64,000 nt of DNA from Aricia agestis (GCF_905147365.1 NC_056406.1:1624501-1688500), one strand, 5' to 3'. Numbered from the stretch's first letter, positions 52,030-63,465 are shown. The notes: generated from the sequence alone by a model not told the origin. Program-made: numbers and translations.

Positions 52030-52087
52030 TATCTATATAATATATAAAACTCAAAGGTGACTGACTGACATATCTATCAACCACTTA

Positions 52088-52732
52088 CGGCGGTTCCCAA
52101 TATTTGATCTATCTCTGGTTTGGCCCTACTATAGTTTGTGCGTTCTAAGATGATATGGGTGAGAGTTTTCATGTTCCTTGCTACGGGTTTTTTTACAAGA
52201 AAACAAAAAAAACAAAATGTAATAAATTATATTCCATCTACAAAAACAAATGTTTCCTATAATTGTAAATGAATAAAAATGAAAAGATGCTAAATGCTAA
52301 CTTATTAATAAAAATTATAAATATTAACTGAAATAGGAATATAAAATTATTGTTACGAAAACACTTGAAAAATGTCATATGCATGAAACGGAACTTATGT
52401 CAATAGAGATTGACTCTGTTGAATCGAAATCAAATCGATAAAAAAGGGCGGCCATCTTAAATCGCCGGCACCACTGAAATGTCAGTACAAAATCGATAAT
52501 TCCGATTGCAATTCCTTTACGAAGTGATTCGATATTTTTAAACTATCGATTAATTTTTGTTAGGTACCTTCCCTACTATTGTCAATTATAATGCGTCACG
52601 CATATCATCATAAAACGCACAAACTATAGAGATAGGAATAACTCACATTAGACATAATTTTATGTCAATTGTGAGCTATTCCTATCTCTAGTAGGGCAAA
52701 ACCAGAGATAGATCAAATATTGGGAACGGCCG
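52088..52732. mobile_element. MITE with 44-bp inverted ends and TTA duplication
   Basis: CGGCGGTTCCCAATATTTGA... / ...TCAAATATTGGGAACGGCCG with two mismatches; TTA at 52085-52087 and 52733-52735. A secondary palindrome lies near 52627-52690 (GAGATAGGAATA.. / ..TATTCCTATCTC). Confidence 0.82.
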
Positions 52733-53180
52733 TTAGACTAGCACGAGTTGGCGCATGAGTACCGAAAACTATTCCACCTCAATTTTTTTATGCGATCCTC
52801 TTCAAATTGCCCTGCTGAGGATATAAATGCATGTTGCCAAGGCGCAACCCGGTGCCATATTGTTTAAACAAACATTGTTTAAACAATTGCAAGGAATTGT
52901 TATTTTTCAACCGAACAAATTTTTTTTATATTATTTATTGAAATACCAATAAAAAAGGTCCTATGACTTTTTACGATAAAGTTAATATTTTTAAAGATAT
53001 GAATTTTTAAAGGTTCGAAAAACCTCAAATTTGGGTACTTTCGACCGATGAAAAATATATTTAAAAAAAACGAGTAAAAAAAGGCCAAAAAAATAACGTT
53101 TTATATTTGTCTCCTACTTCTGACATTTTTACAGATTGTGTATATCTGTTGCCTCATGCGCCGACTCATGCTAGTCTAAC
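52733..53180. mobile_element. MITE with 28-bp inverted ends (TTAGACTAGCAYGAG)
   Basis: GTTAGACTAGCACGAGTTGG..CATGAG (52732-52759) and CTCATGCGCCGACTCATGCT..TAAC (53153-53180), two mismatches. Its left-terminal TTA is the target of the 52088-52732 element. Confidence 0.78.
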
Positions 53181-53399
53181 TGGACGGATCGGGCTGAAAT
53201 TTTGCATGCAGGTAGATGTTATGACGAAGGCATCCGCTAAGAAATGATTTTGATAAATTCCAACCCCAAGGGGTTAAAATAGGGGATGAAAGTTTGTATA
53301 TAATAATACTTCTTAACGCGAGCGAAGCCGCGGGCAAAAGCTCGTTTTTATCTATTTATGTTTAGACCTGTAAGAAATGTGTGGTCTATGGATTAGGTA

Positions 53400-53510
53400 C
53401 TCCTTCAGGCTCGAACCGCTGAACCGTATTAAGTAGGTGAAACTTGGTATGCCACTTTTGTCCATCTATTAATGATTAATGTTCTTTCCCGGGAAAAGAC
53501 AATAGCTATG
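53400..53510 (+). mobile_element. Helitron-like tail family A fragment
   Basis: CTCGAACCGCTGAACCGTAT, AAACTTGGTATGCC, CTTTCCCGGGAAAAGACA; 5' and 3' parts are lost. Confidence 0.5.
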
Positions 53511-53639
53511 TCCACACTGTGCACTTTCATCTTCAATTTTCGTCATCTTCTTTCATTCAACTTTAGTATTGGCGCATCCAATGTCAACGCCAACATTGTC
53601 ATTAAAGAACATAGCGAAAGTTTTGGATACGGTCAGAGG

Positions 53640-53930
53640 CACAGACATAGATCAAGATAGATACCGCATGTCCTTCCATTTGTATGAAAACGATGATAAG
53701 AAACGTGTCCATTATCTGGGCCAACGTTTCTATTCGATTTTCTACAGCTCTATACGGCACTATATATTTTTATGCACTATTTTTCAATCCGATTGACGTC
53801 CGATTCCGATAACGATGAGCGCAGACTAAAGAACAGACTTTCGAAAGACGAGCATTGCTCGTCGTTTGAGAACGCGATAGGGCACGTGAAGTACATACAC
53901 ATGCGGTATCTATCTTGATCTATGCCTGTG
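53640..53930. mobile_element. hAT-like MITE with exact 8-bp target duplication
   Basis: Inverted ends CACAGRCATAGATCAAGATA plus GATACCGCATGT. GTCAGAGG directly repeated at 53632-53639 and 53931-53938. The 8-bp duplication and CA..TG-type ends fit hAT. Confidence 0.85.
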
Positions 53931-54020
53931 GTCAGAGGGCATGCGTCGCGAGCATGCCTCACGTGCACTGTTAACTGCGCTATGATGCAATTTTGTGCTA
54001 TGTTGACTGCGTTAATGAAT

Positions 54021-54667
54021 AAAACCGGCCAAGTGCGAGTTGGACTCGCCCATGAAGGGTTCCGCAGCAGCAATAAGGTTTACTTTTATGAAATTAGGAG
54101 GTTTTTGATTTATTTTCATATTTCAGTAGATTTAATGAAAGTTAAATTAAAGTTGCTCCATTTATGACGTATTAAAAAAAACTACTGGCTAAATCTCGTT
54201 CGAACCAATTTTCGTTGGTAGTTTTTGTAGTAATGTACATCATATATTTTTTTTAGACTTATCGTGCCCCTTCTTTAGAAGTTAGAGGGGAGGGACACAC
54301 ATTTTTCCCCTTTGGAAGAGTGTCTCTCGGAAACTATTCAGGTTAGAAAATAATAATTCTGGAAACCTCAATATGACTTTCGAGGACCTATCCATAGATA
54401 CCCCACACGCATAGGTTAGATGAACAAATTTTTTTTTAATTTCAGTTGTATCTATGGGGACCCCTAAATTTTTTTATAATTTTTCCATTTTTGTATCAAA
54501 TTCTTAAAGCGGTTCACAGACTACATCTACTTACCAAGTTTCAATAGTATAGCTCTTATAGTTTTGGAGAAAAGTGGCTGTGACATACGGACGGACAGAC
54601 AGACAGACAGACATGACGAATCTATAAGGGTTCCGTTTTTTGCCATTTGGCTACGGAACCCTAAAAA
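54021..54667 (+). mobile_element. Family P element, long form
   Basis: ACCGGCCAAGTGCGAGTTGG, CTCGCCCATGAAGGGTTCCG, ACTACATCTACTTACCAAGT, (GACA)n, GCCATTTGGCTACGGAACCC. About 645 bp, no ORF. An inverted, very similar copy lies at 57889-58510. Confidence 0.82.
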
Positions 54668-55033
54668 AGGCACATTGTGGACATAGCTATTGGACCTTAT
54701 AAGTCTTTATGTTATTTTATTTATTTCTTTACTTAAAAAATAATCAGGGCAACTCATCATAAAGGATAAACGACAATAGAAAGATTTCGTATAATTATGA
54801 TTTCCCTGCATGCTGTTTCCCTATATGTATATTGTATTCCCTATACACATAGGGTATACAATATACATTGAATCTTTTCTTTTCATTGAATCAACGCCGT
54901 TACCCACTACTGCACCGATTTTAATGCATATGTAGAGTAGGTTAAGGACAAAAAAAAACGATTTTTATTTCGGCTAAATGTAAGGCTCTAACTTGTAGCG
55001 AGATTACCTAACGCTAAGTACGTTAGGCAATCG
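54668..55033. other. Spacer with a hairpin
   Basis: Hairpin 54825-54844/54849-54868 (ATGTATATTGTATTCCCTAT, one mismatch, 4-nt loop). Otherwise nothing recognised. Confidence 0.5.
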
Positions 55034-55170
55034 CCGGCTAGAAGATCCGGCACGTTTCTTACGCGCCGGATCTTCTAGCCGGGTTAGTTCCCGAACCGGT
55101 AGTAGGCCTCATGTACACGTTCTAAGTAGTCATTTTTAAGTGATTTAGAAATAAAATAATTATATATATA
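55034..55170 (+). mobile_element. LINE 3' tail, third copy, with an 18-bp hairpin at its edge
   Basis: GCCGGGTTAGTTCCCGAACC and GTAGTAGGCCTCATGTAC match the 3' UTR at 51570-51650. The left edge has CCGGCTAGAAGATCCGGC (55034-55051), the exact inverse of 55065-55082. An (AT)n tract follows to about 55205. Confidence 0.7.
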
Positions 55171-55205
55171 TATGGGGTATATATATTATATGGGGTATAT
55201 ATATT

Positions 55206-55666
55206 TAAGCACGGAACTTTATAAAATTTCTCATTGGTTATTTTTGGAGGAAATGCCTCAATGAGAAATGGCATGTATTTAAATCAATATCTGTATATTC
55301 CCTTTTCTCGATCTAAATATTTGAAAGTTTCACCAAAAATACTGACTTGCACACTAATTATGCACCCTAAATAATGCGAATTCAGCATACTATTTGAAGT
55401 TATTGGCAAAACTGTTTTACTGAACGAATAACTATTATTAAAATTGTATATCTAACAATTCCTTAGTTCAACAAACATACTACCACTTTTTAAAGGAAAA
55501 CCATCACCATAATAACTTTTAGGAACATCATTTATTCTAAATAAAACCCAATTTAATCTGTTATGTTCATATAATTAAGAACACATAAAAATCATTAAGT
55601 GTTAACTTAACTTGGACTAAACTTTGGCACAGTGAATGGTAACTCAGTTTATAAACAATAATAATA
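55206..55666. other. AT-rich spacer, no gene
   Basis: Nothing recognised. Confidence 0.25.
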
Positions 55667-55739
55667 AACAATCGGCAAAGAGCGAGTCGGATTCGCGTAC
55701 AAAGGGTTCCTTACCGATATATTGCAAAATAGACTGATT
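55667..55739 (+). mobile_element. Family P terminus truncated by SINE 1
   Basis: CAATCGGCAAAGAGCGAGTC, GCGTACAAAGGGTTCCTTAC, then SINE 1 begins. The continuation was not found beyond the SINE. Confidence 0.55.
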
Positions 55740-56030
55740 TGACGACCTCTGTGGCTCAGTGGTGAGCGCGTTGGTAGCTCAAGCCGGGGGTCGCGGGTTC
55801 GAATTCCGCCGACGGAACAAAAAAGTTTTTCAAAGTTCCTGGGTCATGGATGTGTATTAAATATGTGTATCATATAATAAAAATCTTAAATATATGTATA
55901 GTATAAAAAGTATTAAATATATATCCGTTGTCTGGTACCTGTAACACAAGTCCTTCAGGTACTTACCACGGGGCCAGACTGACGTGGTGTGAAGCGTCGA
56001 TAGATATTATATTATTATATTATAATACTA
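55740..56030 (+). mobile_element. SINE family 1, best-preserved head
   Basis: CTCTGTGGCTCAGTGGTGAG, GGTCGCGGGTTCGAATTCCG, full body to GTGAAGCGTCGATAGATATT and ATT tail. Confidence 0.83.
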
Positions 56031-56059
56031 CTTCTGGGTGGTTCACAAAAAATAACCAC

Positions 56060-56098
56060 GATGGCTAAGGCGGGCGCTACGCTCCCGCCTTAGCCATC
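56060..56098. repeat. Perfect hairpin, 15-bp arms
   Basis: GATGGCTAAGGCGGG / CCCGCCTTAGCCATC, loop CGCTACGCT. Confidence 0.7.
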
Positions 56099-57525
56099 TA
56101 ACCTAACCCAATCAAGTCGTATTGGGCCAACATTGCTATTAATTATTTAAGAATCATTAATAAATTTATTAACCCATACAATTACAATACAGTAGTAAAT
56201 TTTGATAATTTTTCTTAATTTTTATCAAGAAACCTTGAATTATATAGTTTTGGAATGATAAAGTCTTTCACCATATCTCATCATAATTACCAAAAATCTT
56301 TGTCGCTAACACAGAAATAGATCAAGATATATCTGTGGTCGCTAAAGAGTAAAGAGCGAGTGCAAAAGAGTGAGTGCGGCGTTAGATGAGGAGGCCTCAA
56401 CATGTTTTTCAGTGAAACAGAGAAATAAAAAGAAAATAAAGTTAGGCAAAAATATTTTAGTTGCACGATTTGTCAATTTGTAGACTTGTTTTGACAATAG
56501 AAATTGATTTTATTGTGGTGCACCTTACGATATCGTTTTTAGAAATTCCGTTGTAAGATTGTCCAATTTAGAGTGCAAGTTAGTATTTGTGATAAACAAT
56601 TTAAATTTTAGTTTTACAAATAATATATCCGATGTATGAACCATATTTTTGGTATGAATTCGGTTATAAAGGTCGTCTCGTTTTGTATGATGTTTAAGTT
56701 GTTTTTGAAGGACATGTCCAGTTAATCAATTGTTTTTTTTTTATCAGCATTAGTTTTTCTGGTATGCATTCAGTTAATTAGCGGAGTTAAGGTAGTGTGC
56801 TGCAAAATTATTCTGATGTGCATTTAATAATATCCCGTTATTTTTGTAGGAAATGCTTCGTCTCGGTTAAGACTATAGTGCAGGGCCCATATAAAATGTA
56901 TTAACCGTTATTTATCTGTTAACTGGTTCGCCCGCATCTCCAGGGTCGTGCGTTGTGGTTCTACTGAATTACCGTTAAATTGGTCATAGTTATGGTGTAG
57001 TTAACGAGCTGTGTTGTATCGAATTGGGAAGAATTGTAACAGATCCACTAAGTTCAGACTTATTTTAAGAAGCGCTTACACGGGCAATAATTACGGCAAC
57101 AATGGCTCGACGACACGAATGGAGCGATCTGGAGCTATTAGTGGAGCAATATGGAGCAATTTATTTCATATCGCTCAATGTCTTATCGCTCAAATATTCG
57201 ATGGCCACATCACTCAATATTGTATTGCGCAATATTGCTGCTTGTTGCCGCAAATTGCTTGATGTAGTCGTGACGTCAAAGTTGACGAGAATTGACTGGA
57301 GTTGAGTAATTTTGGTTGCCCGTATAAGCGCACCATAAGAGGCTCGCAGCCTTCTCTATCTCTCCTCGCAGAAAGTTTATTAGAGGTAACTGTCGCTTTT
57401 GCTGGAATACAATCTGCCTTTTATTCTTTTTTTATCTAATTCGGTGTAACCGGTACAGACCCACAGACATCCTGTTGGCATTGGTGTAGGTCCATATTTC
57501 CATAGTAATATCCATACAGTTAATA
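56099..57525. other. Intergenic sequence, no gene
   Basis: A lone hAT-like MITE terminus near 56317-56340 (ATAGATCAAGATATATCTGT). Repeated GGAGC and TATCGCTCAA words near 57120-57220. No supported gene. Confidence 0.3.
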
Positions 57526-57755
57526 CTAATATACTAATCCATACTAATTACTAATAATATCATAAATGCGAAAGTGTGTCTGTCTGTCTGTTACCTCTTC
57601 ACGCCAAAACGGCTGAACCGATTGGGCTGAAATTTGGTACAGAGATACTTTGAGTCCCGGGAAAGGACATAGGATACTTTTTATCCCGAAAAATGTACGG
57701 TTCATGCGCGATAAACGAGTTTTGACGCAACGGAATTGCCGGCGTCATCTAGTCA
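57526..57755 (+). mobile_element. Helitron-like tail family A, complete
   Basis: TCCATACTAATTACTAATAA, GCGAAAGTGTGTCTGTCTGT, ACCTCTTCACGCCAAAACGG, TTTGAGTCCCGGGAAAGGAC, ATTGCCGGCGTCATCTAGT. Best example of the family here. Confidence 0.78.
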
Positions 57756-57888
57756 AGTATAAACTTATTCGGAAAAACTAGTTCTCAAGAACGAAACAAA
57801 CTAATTAGGGCGGAAAAATAGTGATATTGTCCACGGCACTATCAGAAGTAGGGAATAAAAATTAATATCAGCTGAATATAGAACCTCC

Positions 57889-58510
57889 TTTTTAGGGTTC
57901 CGTAGCCAAATGGCAAAAAACGGAACCCTTATAGATTCGTCATGTCTGACTGTCTGTCTGTCTGTCCGTCCGTATGTCACAGCCACTTTTCTCCGAAACT
58001 TTAAGAGCTATACTATTGAAACTTGGTAAGTAGATGTAGTCTGTGAACCGCATTAAGATTTTGTTACAAAAATGGAAAAATTATTAAAAATTTTAGGGGT
58101 CCCCATAGGTACAACTAAATAAAAAAATTTTTTTTCATCGAAGCTATGCGTGTGGGGTATTTATGGATAGGTCTTAAAAAATCATATTGAGGTTTCTAAT
58201 ATAATTTTTTTCTAACCTGAAAAGTTTGCGAGAGAGACTCTTCCAAAGTGGTAAAATGTATATGATGTACATTAGTCATTACTTATTATAAAAACTACTT
58301 ATTATAAAAACTACCAACGAAAATTGGTTTGAACAAGATCTAGCAAGTAGTTTTTTTATACGTCATAAATGGTAAACCTTAAATTAACTTTCATTAAATC
58401 AACTGAAACATAAAAATAAATCAAAAACCTTCTAATTTCATAAAAAATAAACCCTATTGTTGCTGCGGAACCCTTCATGGGCGAGTCCAACTCGCACTTG
58501 GCCGGTTTTT
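57889..58510 (-). mobile_element. Family P element, long form, reversed
   Basis: TTTTTAGGGTTCCGTAGCCA to CGCACTTGGCCGGTTTTT. With 54021-54667 it forms an inverted repeat with a 3.2-kb spacer. Confidence 0.82.
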
Positions 58511-59029
58511 TTAAAGTCGATTTTTTGAAAACGCTAAGTTGTAAGAGCTACAGCAAAACACGTGGCGAATTGATTAACTTCACCACATCCAAGACAACGC
58601 AGCTCTAGAACAATTTCTATGTTTTGTATCTACCAGCAGTCGTGCAGTTTTAATAAGCATAATATATTCGACTGGATTTCCCAAACCGCTTTATCTTATT
58701 TTTTCAAGATATCGTTTTCATTTTTGATTTTAAAAGTAAAACATAACGCTTTTAATTTGGGCCTGTCCTTATTTTTTAAAAATAATAATTATTTTTAAAG
58801 ATAATAAATATACTCGTAAATAGGCGATCTCCAATTTTGGTGGCTTGTCGCCGAACTATTTTACTCAATATCTAGACCGATTAACAGAAAACTTGATACT
58901 GGATTAGATTTTTATTTTTATGTAGTCGTTTTATATAGTTGACTCTTCATAATATATGAATTTTACTGTACTAACTCCTGTAGTTTAGTTTTGTATGACA
59001 CAGTTTAGGTCTGTCGCGGAGAATTTTTA
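58511..59029. other. Intergenic sequence, no gene
   Basis: One CCAATTTTGGTGG word at about 58831 links it to the next feature. Confidence 0.25.
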
Positions 59030-59560
59030 AATTTTGGTGGGATTTACGAAACGTTGTTTCTACAAAATACCATTGATCCCATAAGCATAAAAAATACGCC
59101 ATTTACTTCATTCAGCCACACGCTAACCAGTTTAGGAGGTGGCTGTGGGCTTGGTCGTACCAGTTTCCAGCCAGAAATGAAAAAAAAACAGTTTTATCAC
59201 AAAACCCCCGATTTTATGCAATTTTGGTGTAAGTACTTAAATTATCCTACTTGTGGCAATAATATCATGTTGTTATTTTGAATATCGGTAGAGTTTTGGT
59301 TTGTTTATAGTTAACTTTAGTGCACGTAGTTTTTCTTTTTTAAGATTATTTTTCTCGTAAATTCCAATTTTGGTGGGTAAGAGGGTGTGTAAAACATTAT
59401 TTTTACAAAATACCATTGATTCTTGAAGCATAAATAATACGTCATTCACTTCATTCTGTCACAAGCGAACTCGTGTAGGTGGTGGTTATCGTACCTACTA
59501 GTTTTCCGTAAACACCTAATCCCCAATTTTGGTGGAAACAAAAATTTCCACCAAAATTAT
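59030..59560. repeat. Diverged direct duplication with CCAATTTTGGTGG motifs
   Basis: 59030-59190 and 59365-59515 align with offset about 336 (ATTTTGGTGGG, TTTACAAAATACCATTGAT, CATTTACTTCATTC, GTAGGTGGTGG). A hairpin 59525-59538/59545-59558 (AATTTTGGTGGAAA) closes the block. No known family. Confidence 0.55.
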
Positions 59561-60202
59561 ATAAAATCCACTCATTCCCTTAACTTTGGGGGCAAAAGTA
59601 TGTGATGCTATTCTTTAAAACAGATTTAGGTCTTCGGAGTTTCTAGTCACTAAAGTTCGAAAATTATAGGCCCAACATTTCGCATGTCAACTACGGTCCA
59701 ACTTATTTTGATCCAACCCGAAAAACTTATTACAAAATCGGAATGTAATGAAATAGGAGCTGAAGTTATTACAGAAGTAAACTCAATATGGTCCCGTAAT
59801 ATCGGCACACCTGGGCCCGCAGCTGGCGCCTGCAGACCCATTACCCAGCCCACCTCACCACCTGGGACCTCCGCGCCCTTCGCCCCTTAGCGAATCAGAG
59901 CCTGTAGCCAAGACATTTAATTATTTTTTCCTGTTTTCCACATTTTCCACTGATTCTTAGCTTCCATTGGTCGCAGCGTGATGTTTTATAGCCTTAAGCC
60001 TTCCTCGATAAATGGACTATCCAACACAAAAAGAATTCTTCAATTCGAACCAGTAGTTTCCGAGATAGCGTATTCAAACAAATAATCTCTTCAGCTTCTA
60101 AATAGTAGTCAATGTTTGGCGAAGGTAATTTGTATGAAAGTGTCAACGGGAGAATCTGATGAGGAACTTAATATTTAGCAAAACATGTAGGTGTCATAAG
60201 TG
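59561..60202. other. Intergenic sequence, no gene
   Basis: The frame at 59684-59890 (68 codons) shows no domain and I do not call it. Confidence 0.25.
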
Positions 60203-60330
60203 AGCTTTTGGCACGATGGCTCGACCGGATGATACGGCCTTACAGAAAACCGGCGTAAAGTAGCATTTACGATGTCTTTGGACGAGAGTGTTCTTTTGGG
60301 TTAGTGAGTTAGTTGAAAAGTCTTTGAAAC
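60203..60330 (+). mobile_element. SINE family 3, 5' fragment
   Basis: GGCACGATGGCTCGACCGGA, CCTTACAGAAAACCGGCGTA, then decay before the pyrimidine core. Confidence 0.5.
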
Positions 60331-60606
60331 TGCAAGAGGGAATTCTCCCTTGCGAATATGATTAACCCATATTATAGTTAACAATAAATAGTACATAAGA
60401 AAACTACGTTACTGCAGCTAAAGATGTACTAAATATAAAACTGTTTTGATACAAAAACCTACATTACGGATAATTGGGGGTATGTATGATACTTAATCAA
60501 TATTTGACTTAAATTTTTATTTAAACTACCAGTCTTTGACTTGCGAAAATAAACGGTGCAGGATATTTCTAATTTATAGCGCTAATAAATCTTTCTCTAC
60601 GCTCAC

Positions 60607-60825
60607 CTTAACGTTTTTGACAGCTGACGACGATCAGCTTTGCCGGGTCGGGCCTTGCTTCGCACAAAATAAGTCACAAATAAAAAAAACACAAATCAAT
60701 GGCACTCAACGATAAAAAACAAAGGGTTTAATTTAAAAAACGAACAGCAGTCGGCCGTCAGTTTGACAGCGGTTTGCGCGGGAAAACGTGCGTCCGGAGC
60801 AGCGCGCGACGGAGCACTGAGAGCG
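60607..60825 (-). promoter_or_regulatory. Candidate minus-strand 5' exon/promoter
   Basis: Unique CG-rich stretch at 60755-60850 with a TCAGTG initiator-like word at about 60820 (minus). About 215 nt downstream is donor AACGTTAAG/GTGAGCG at 60607. It could be a distal nvy promoter 35 kb upstream, or the start of another transcript. Sequence evidence only. Confidence 0.25.
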
Positions 60826-60859
60826 GGAAACGGGACCGGCCGCCCGCCGCGCCGAGATT

Positions 60860-61463
60860 TTTTTAATGAAAACTGTTTTGAGCTCCAGATGTTTGTTTTT
60901 CGTGCTCAGCGTTTATAGGGCGCGAATTTTCCGGAGCCTTTATTCAACTTTATTGCATAGAGAATGCGAGAAAATTGCGAAAAGAAACAGTGTTGTTTAA
61001 AAACATCTACGTGGTTTATATATTGCACAATCTTTTTAATATTGTTTAGCAAAAATTAACAGTAAATAAGTACTTGAAATCTAACAAAATGTTGTGCTAA
61101 CCTTCATTATTTAAGTAACTCCTACAACAACTCCGCAACAAATGAACTAAACTCGATATTTTTCTCGAATGGTTTCTTAACATAATAATATACGTATTAT
61201 TGCCATACTATGTAAATAAAGAACATAAACTAATGCCGTTATAAAGCAGAATGTCCTCATTTTAATTAAACAAATCCATATAAAATGGCTAGTTAAACTA
61301 AATTGTAACGGTACAAAGGTACAATAAAAACTAAACACTCTTATCTGACCTGCCAGCGAGGTGTTATATGATTTGCTCAATTATATCATATGCGGATTGT
61401 TATGTGAAACCCTGTGGTGAAACCTCTTGGTTAATTTTACTATGACGTGTTACTGTCGACCTA
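60860..61463. other. Intergenic sequence, no gene
   Basis: AT-rich; nothing recognised. Confidence 0.25.
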
Positions 61464-61742
61464 ATTTTTAGGGTTCCGTACCCAAAGGATAAAAACGGGA
61501 CCCTATTACTAAGACTTCGTTGTCTGTCCATCTGTCTGTCCGTCTGTCTGTCTCCAGGCTGTATCTCAAGAACCGCTATAGCTAGACATGCTTTTGTTAA
61601 ATATGTACTTTAATATTTAATAATAATATTCAATTAAAAATGTAAGGAACGATACAAAAAATATATTTTTAGCCTATTTTTGCTCTGTATCGGTACGGAA
61701 CCCTTCGTGCGCGAATCCGACTCGCACTTGGCTGATTATTTA
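61464..61742 (-). mobile_element. Family P element, short form
   Basis: TAGGGTTCCGTACCCAAAGG, CTGTCTGTCCGTCTGTCTGT, TCAAGAACCGCTATAGCTAG, CGTGCGCGAATCCGACTCGC. An internal deletion relative to 43090-43517. Confidence 0.7.
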
Positions 61743-62174
61743 CTATTGCGGCACTGCGTAAATACATGATACGTGAACACTGTGATTTCAAACTTTAAAA
61801 TCACTCTACCAAATTTTATCAAAATCAATCGAGAAATTAATTTCTTTACAAACTTCTAGAAAATATCAAATATTGCTTCTAATATTAAATTATCTTCTTG
61901 TAATAATTCGTAAATAATAAAATAACATCATTGATTTAAAAAAAAATGCCAAAACAATAATATACAGCAACCTCAAATCTTGTCGTAGGGCCTCTACGGC
62001 GTAGCAGCGATTTTCGTTTATAAGCAGCTGTAGTCTACCTGCATGGACCTAAATTATCCAAATAAAATATGTCATCAATTTTTTGTTCATAATAACCAAT
62101 TAAAATAAGCATTTTGAAATAACATGTTTAGTGTTTACGCATTATTCACTGTCTTTTTAACGCGAATAGACTAA
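61743..62174. other. Intergenic sequence, no gene
   Basis: Nothing recognised. Confidence 0.25.
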
Positions 62175-62313
62175 GGGCCTGTTTCACCACTTCCTGATAG
62201 GTGTCGAATAGGCTATCCACCACTTAACTTGACAGATGAAGTATGGAGAATCTGTCAAAAAAAGCTGTGAATAACCTATTCGGCACTTTATCAGAAAGTG
62301 GTGAAACAGGCTC
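62175..62313. mobile_element. MITE, GGCCTGTTTCACCACTT family
   Basis: TAA duplications at 62172-62174 and 62314-62316. The interior (GACAGATGAAGTATGGAGAA) is the inverse of 19470-19597. Confidence 0.85.
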
Positions 62314-62389
62314 TAAAAGTTATAAAATGTTGTAGATATAACCTATCATATATAATTATTATCTTATATCTTTAAACGAGCAATTCTTG

Positions 62390-62557
62390 TATATATATAT
62401 AATTGGAATCTCGGAATCGGCTCCAACGATTTTCATGAAATTTAGTATATAGGGGGTTTCGGGGGCGATAAATCGATCTAGCTAGGAATCATTTTTAGAA
62501 AATGTCATTTAATTCGTGTTTTATCGAATACCGAGCAAAGCTCGGTTAAATAGCTAG
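62390..62557 (+). mobile_element. Helitron-like tail family C
   Basis: TATATAATTGGAATCTCGGA, CAACGATTTTCATGAAATTT, GGGCGATAAATCGATCTAGC, GAATACCGAGCAAAGCTCGG, AAATAGCTAGT end. Confidence 0.6.
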
Positions 62558-63160
62558 TATAATATTACAGTACAATACTAAGATATTAGCAAGTACACAG
62601 CGAATAAGTAATGTATCGACGCGGGCGACCGGGGGGCTCGCAGGTGCGACGCAATTTACTGGGCCACCGTCACACCCCCAACCCCCCGATTATTGGCTGA
62701 TACAGTATATTGCCTGCCAGCTTTCGTACACCTGTTGAAACCGTACATTTTGCTGTAAAAAAGCTGAAATTATTTGTTTGTCTCTTTTTGTAGACCTATC
62801 GAAACTACTAAATCTTGGTGGAAAAACGGTGAAATTGAATGTAACGTCGTTTTCTAATGAGCAATTTTCGAATGGAAAAATGGTAATGATTGTGTTATTT
62901 ATGTGATAACTATCATGTCGCGTGTTTGTTTTTGTATTAGTACTTAGAAAAAAGTTGTAAATATATTGGTGGTAGACCTATAAATGTTATTGATGAAATA
63001 ATTATGTAGTTTATACTTGGCTTTTATTTTTTCCTAAACATACAAAAATTAAAAGGTGTCCAAGGATAGCCGTGCTTTTTTCACATAAGAAAATAAGCAA
63101 TATATTATAATTTATAGTATGTTAACTTTGTTTGTTCGTTGGAAAATTAAGGTATAATCT
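62558..63160. other. Intergenic sequence with a short GC-rich island
   Basis: Island at about 62610-62710 (GACGCGGGCGACCGGGGGGC). No gene seen. Confidence 0.3.
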
Positions 63161-63247
63161 TAACACCTCCATCATGGGTATCGCAGACACAATAGATTTT
63201 CAATTGTTATGCGACAGCCGACTGCCGCTTGGGGATTGATGGGTTAA
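63161..63247 (+). mobile_element. TTAA-flanked MITE R1
   Basis: TTAACACCTCCATCATGGGT to GGGATTGATGGGTTAA; both TTAA copies intact. Confidence 0.75.
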
Positions 63248-63264
63248 ATAATAATCCAAAATAT

Positions 63265-63465
63265 TATGAAGTATACTATTAAAATTGCTACAGTGTGTCT
63301 GTCGGTCTGTCTGTTACCTCTTCACGCTCAAACAGCACATTTTGAAGGATATTTTTGAGTCCTGGGAAAGAGTATAAAATAGTTTTTGTCCCGAAAAAAT
63401 GTACGGTTCCTCCGCGATCACATTATTTCGTCATAAGGGAGTTGCAGGCGTCGTTTAGTACGTCA
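63265..63465 (+). mobile_element. Helitron-like tail family A
   Basis: AAATTGCTACAGTGTGTCTG, CTGTCTGTTACCTCTTCACG, ATGTACGGTTCCTCCGCGAT; ends near GGCGTCGTTTAGT. Confidence 0.65.

Larger units (their letters stand above)
52030..53345 (+). mobile_element. Helitron-like tail family D interrupted by two nested MITEs
   Basis: Left part 52030-52084 (ATATAAAACTCAAAGGTGAC ... ATCTATCAACCAC) and right part 53181-53345 (TGGACGGATCGGGCTGAAAT ... GGGCAAAAGCTCGT) together match 14285-14525. Confidence 0.75.

Noticed and set aside
55750..55815. tRNA gene (GGTTCGAATTCC box B)
   Set aside because: Box A and B belong to SINE 1; there is no complete cloverleaf, and the body continues into the shared SINE sequence. 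The same holds for 18540, 27425, 34285 and 42412.
59684..59890. 68-codon frame ending PTSPPGTSAPFAP
   Set aside because: No signal peptide, domain, splice site or promoter evidence; the codon pattern is not distinctive.
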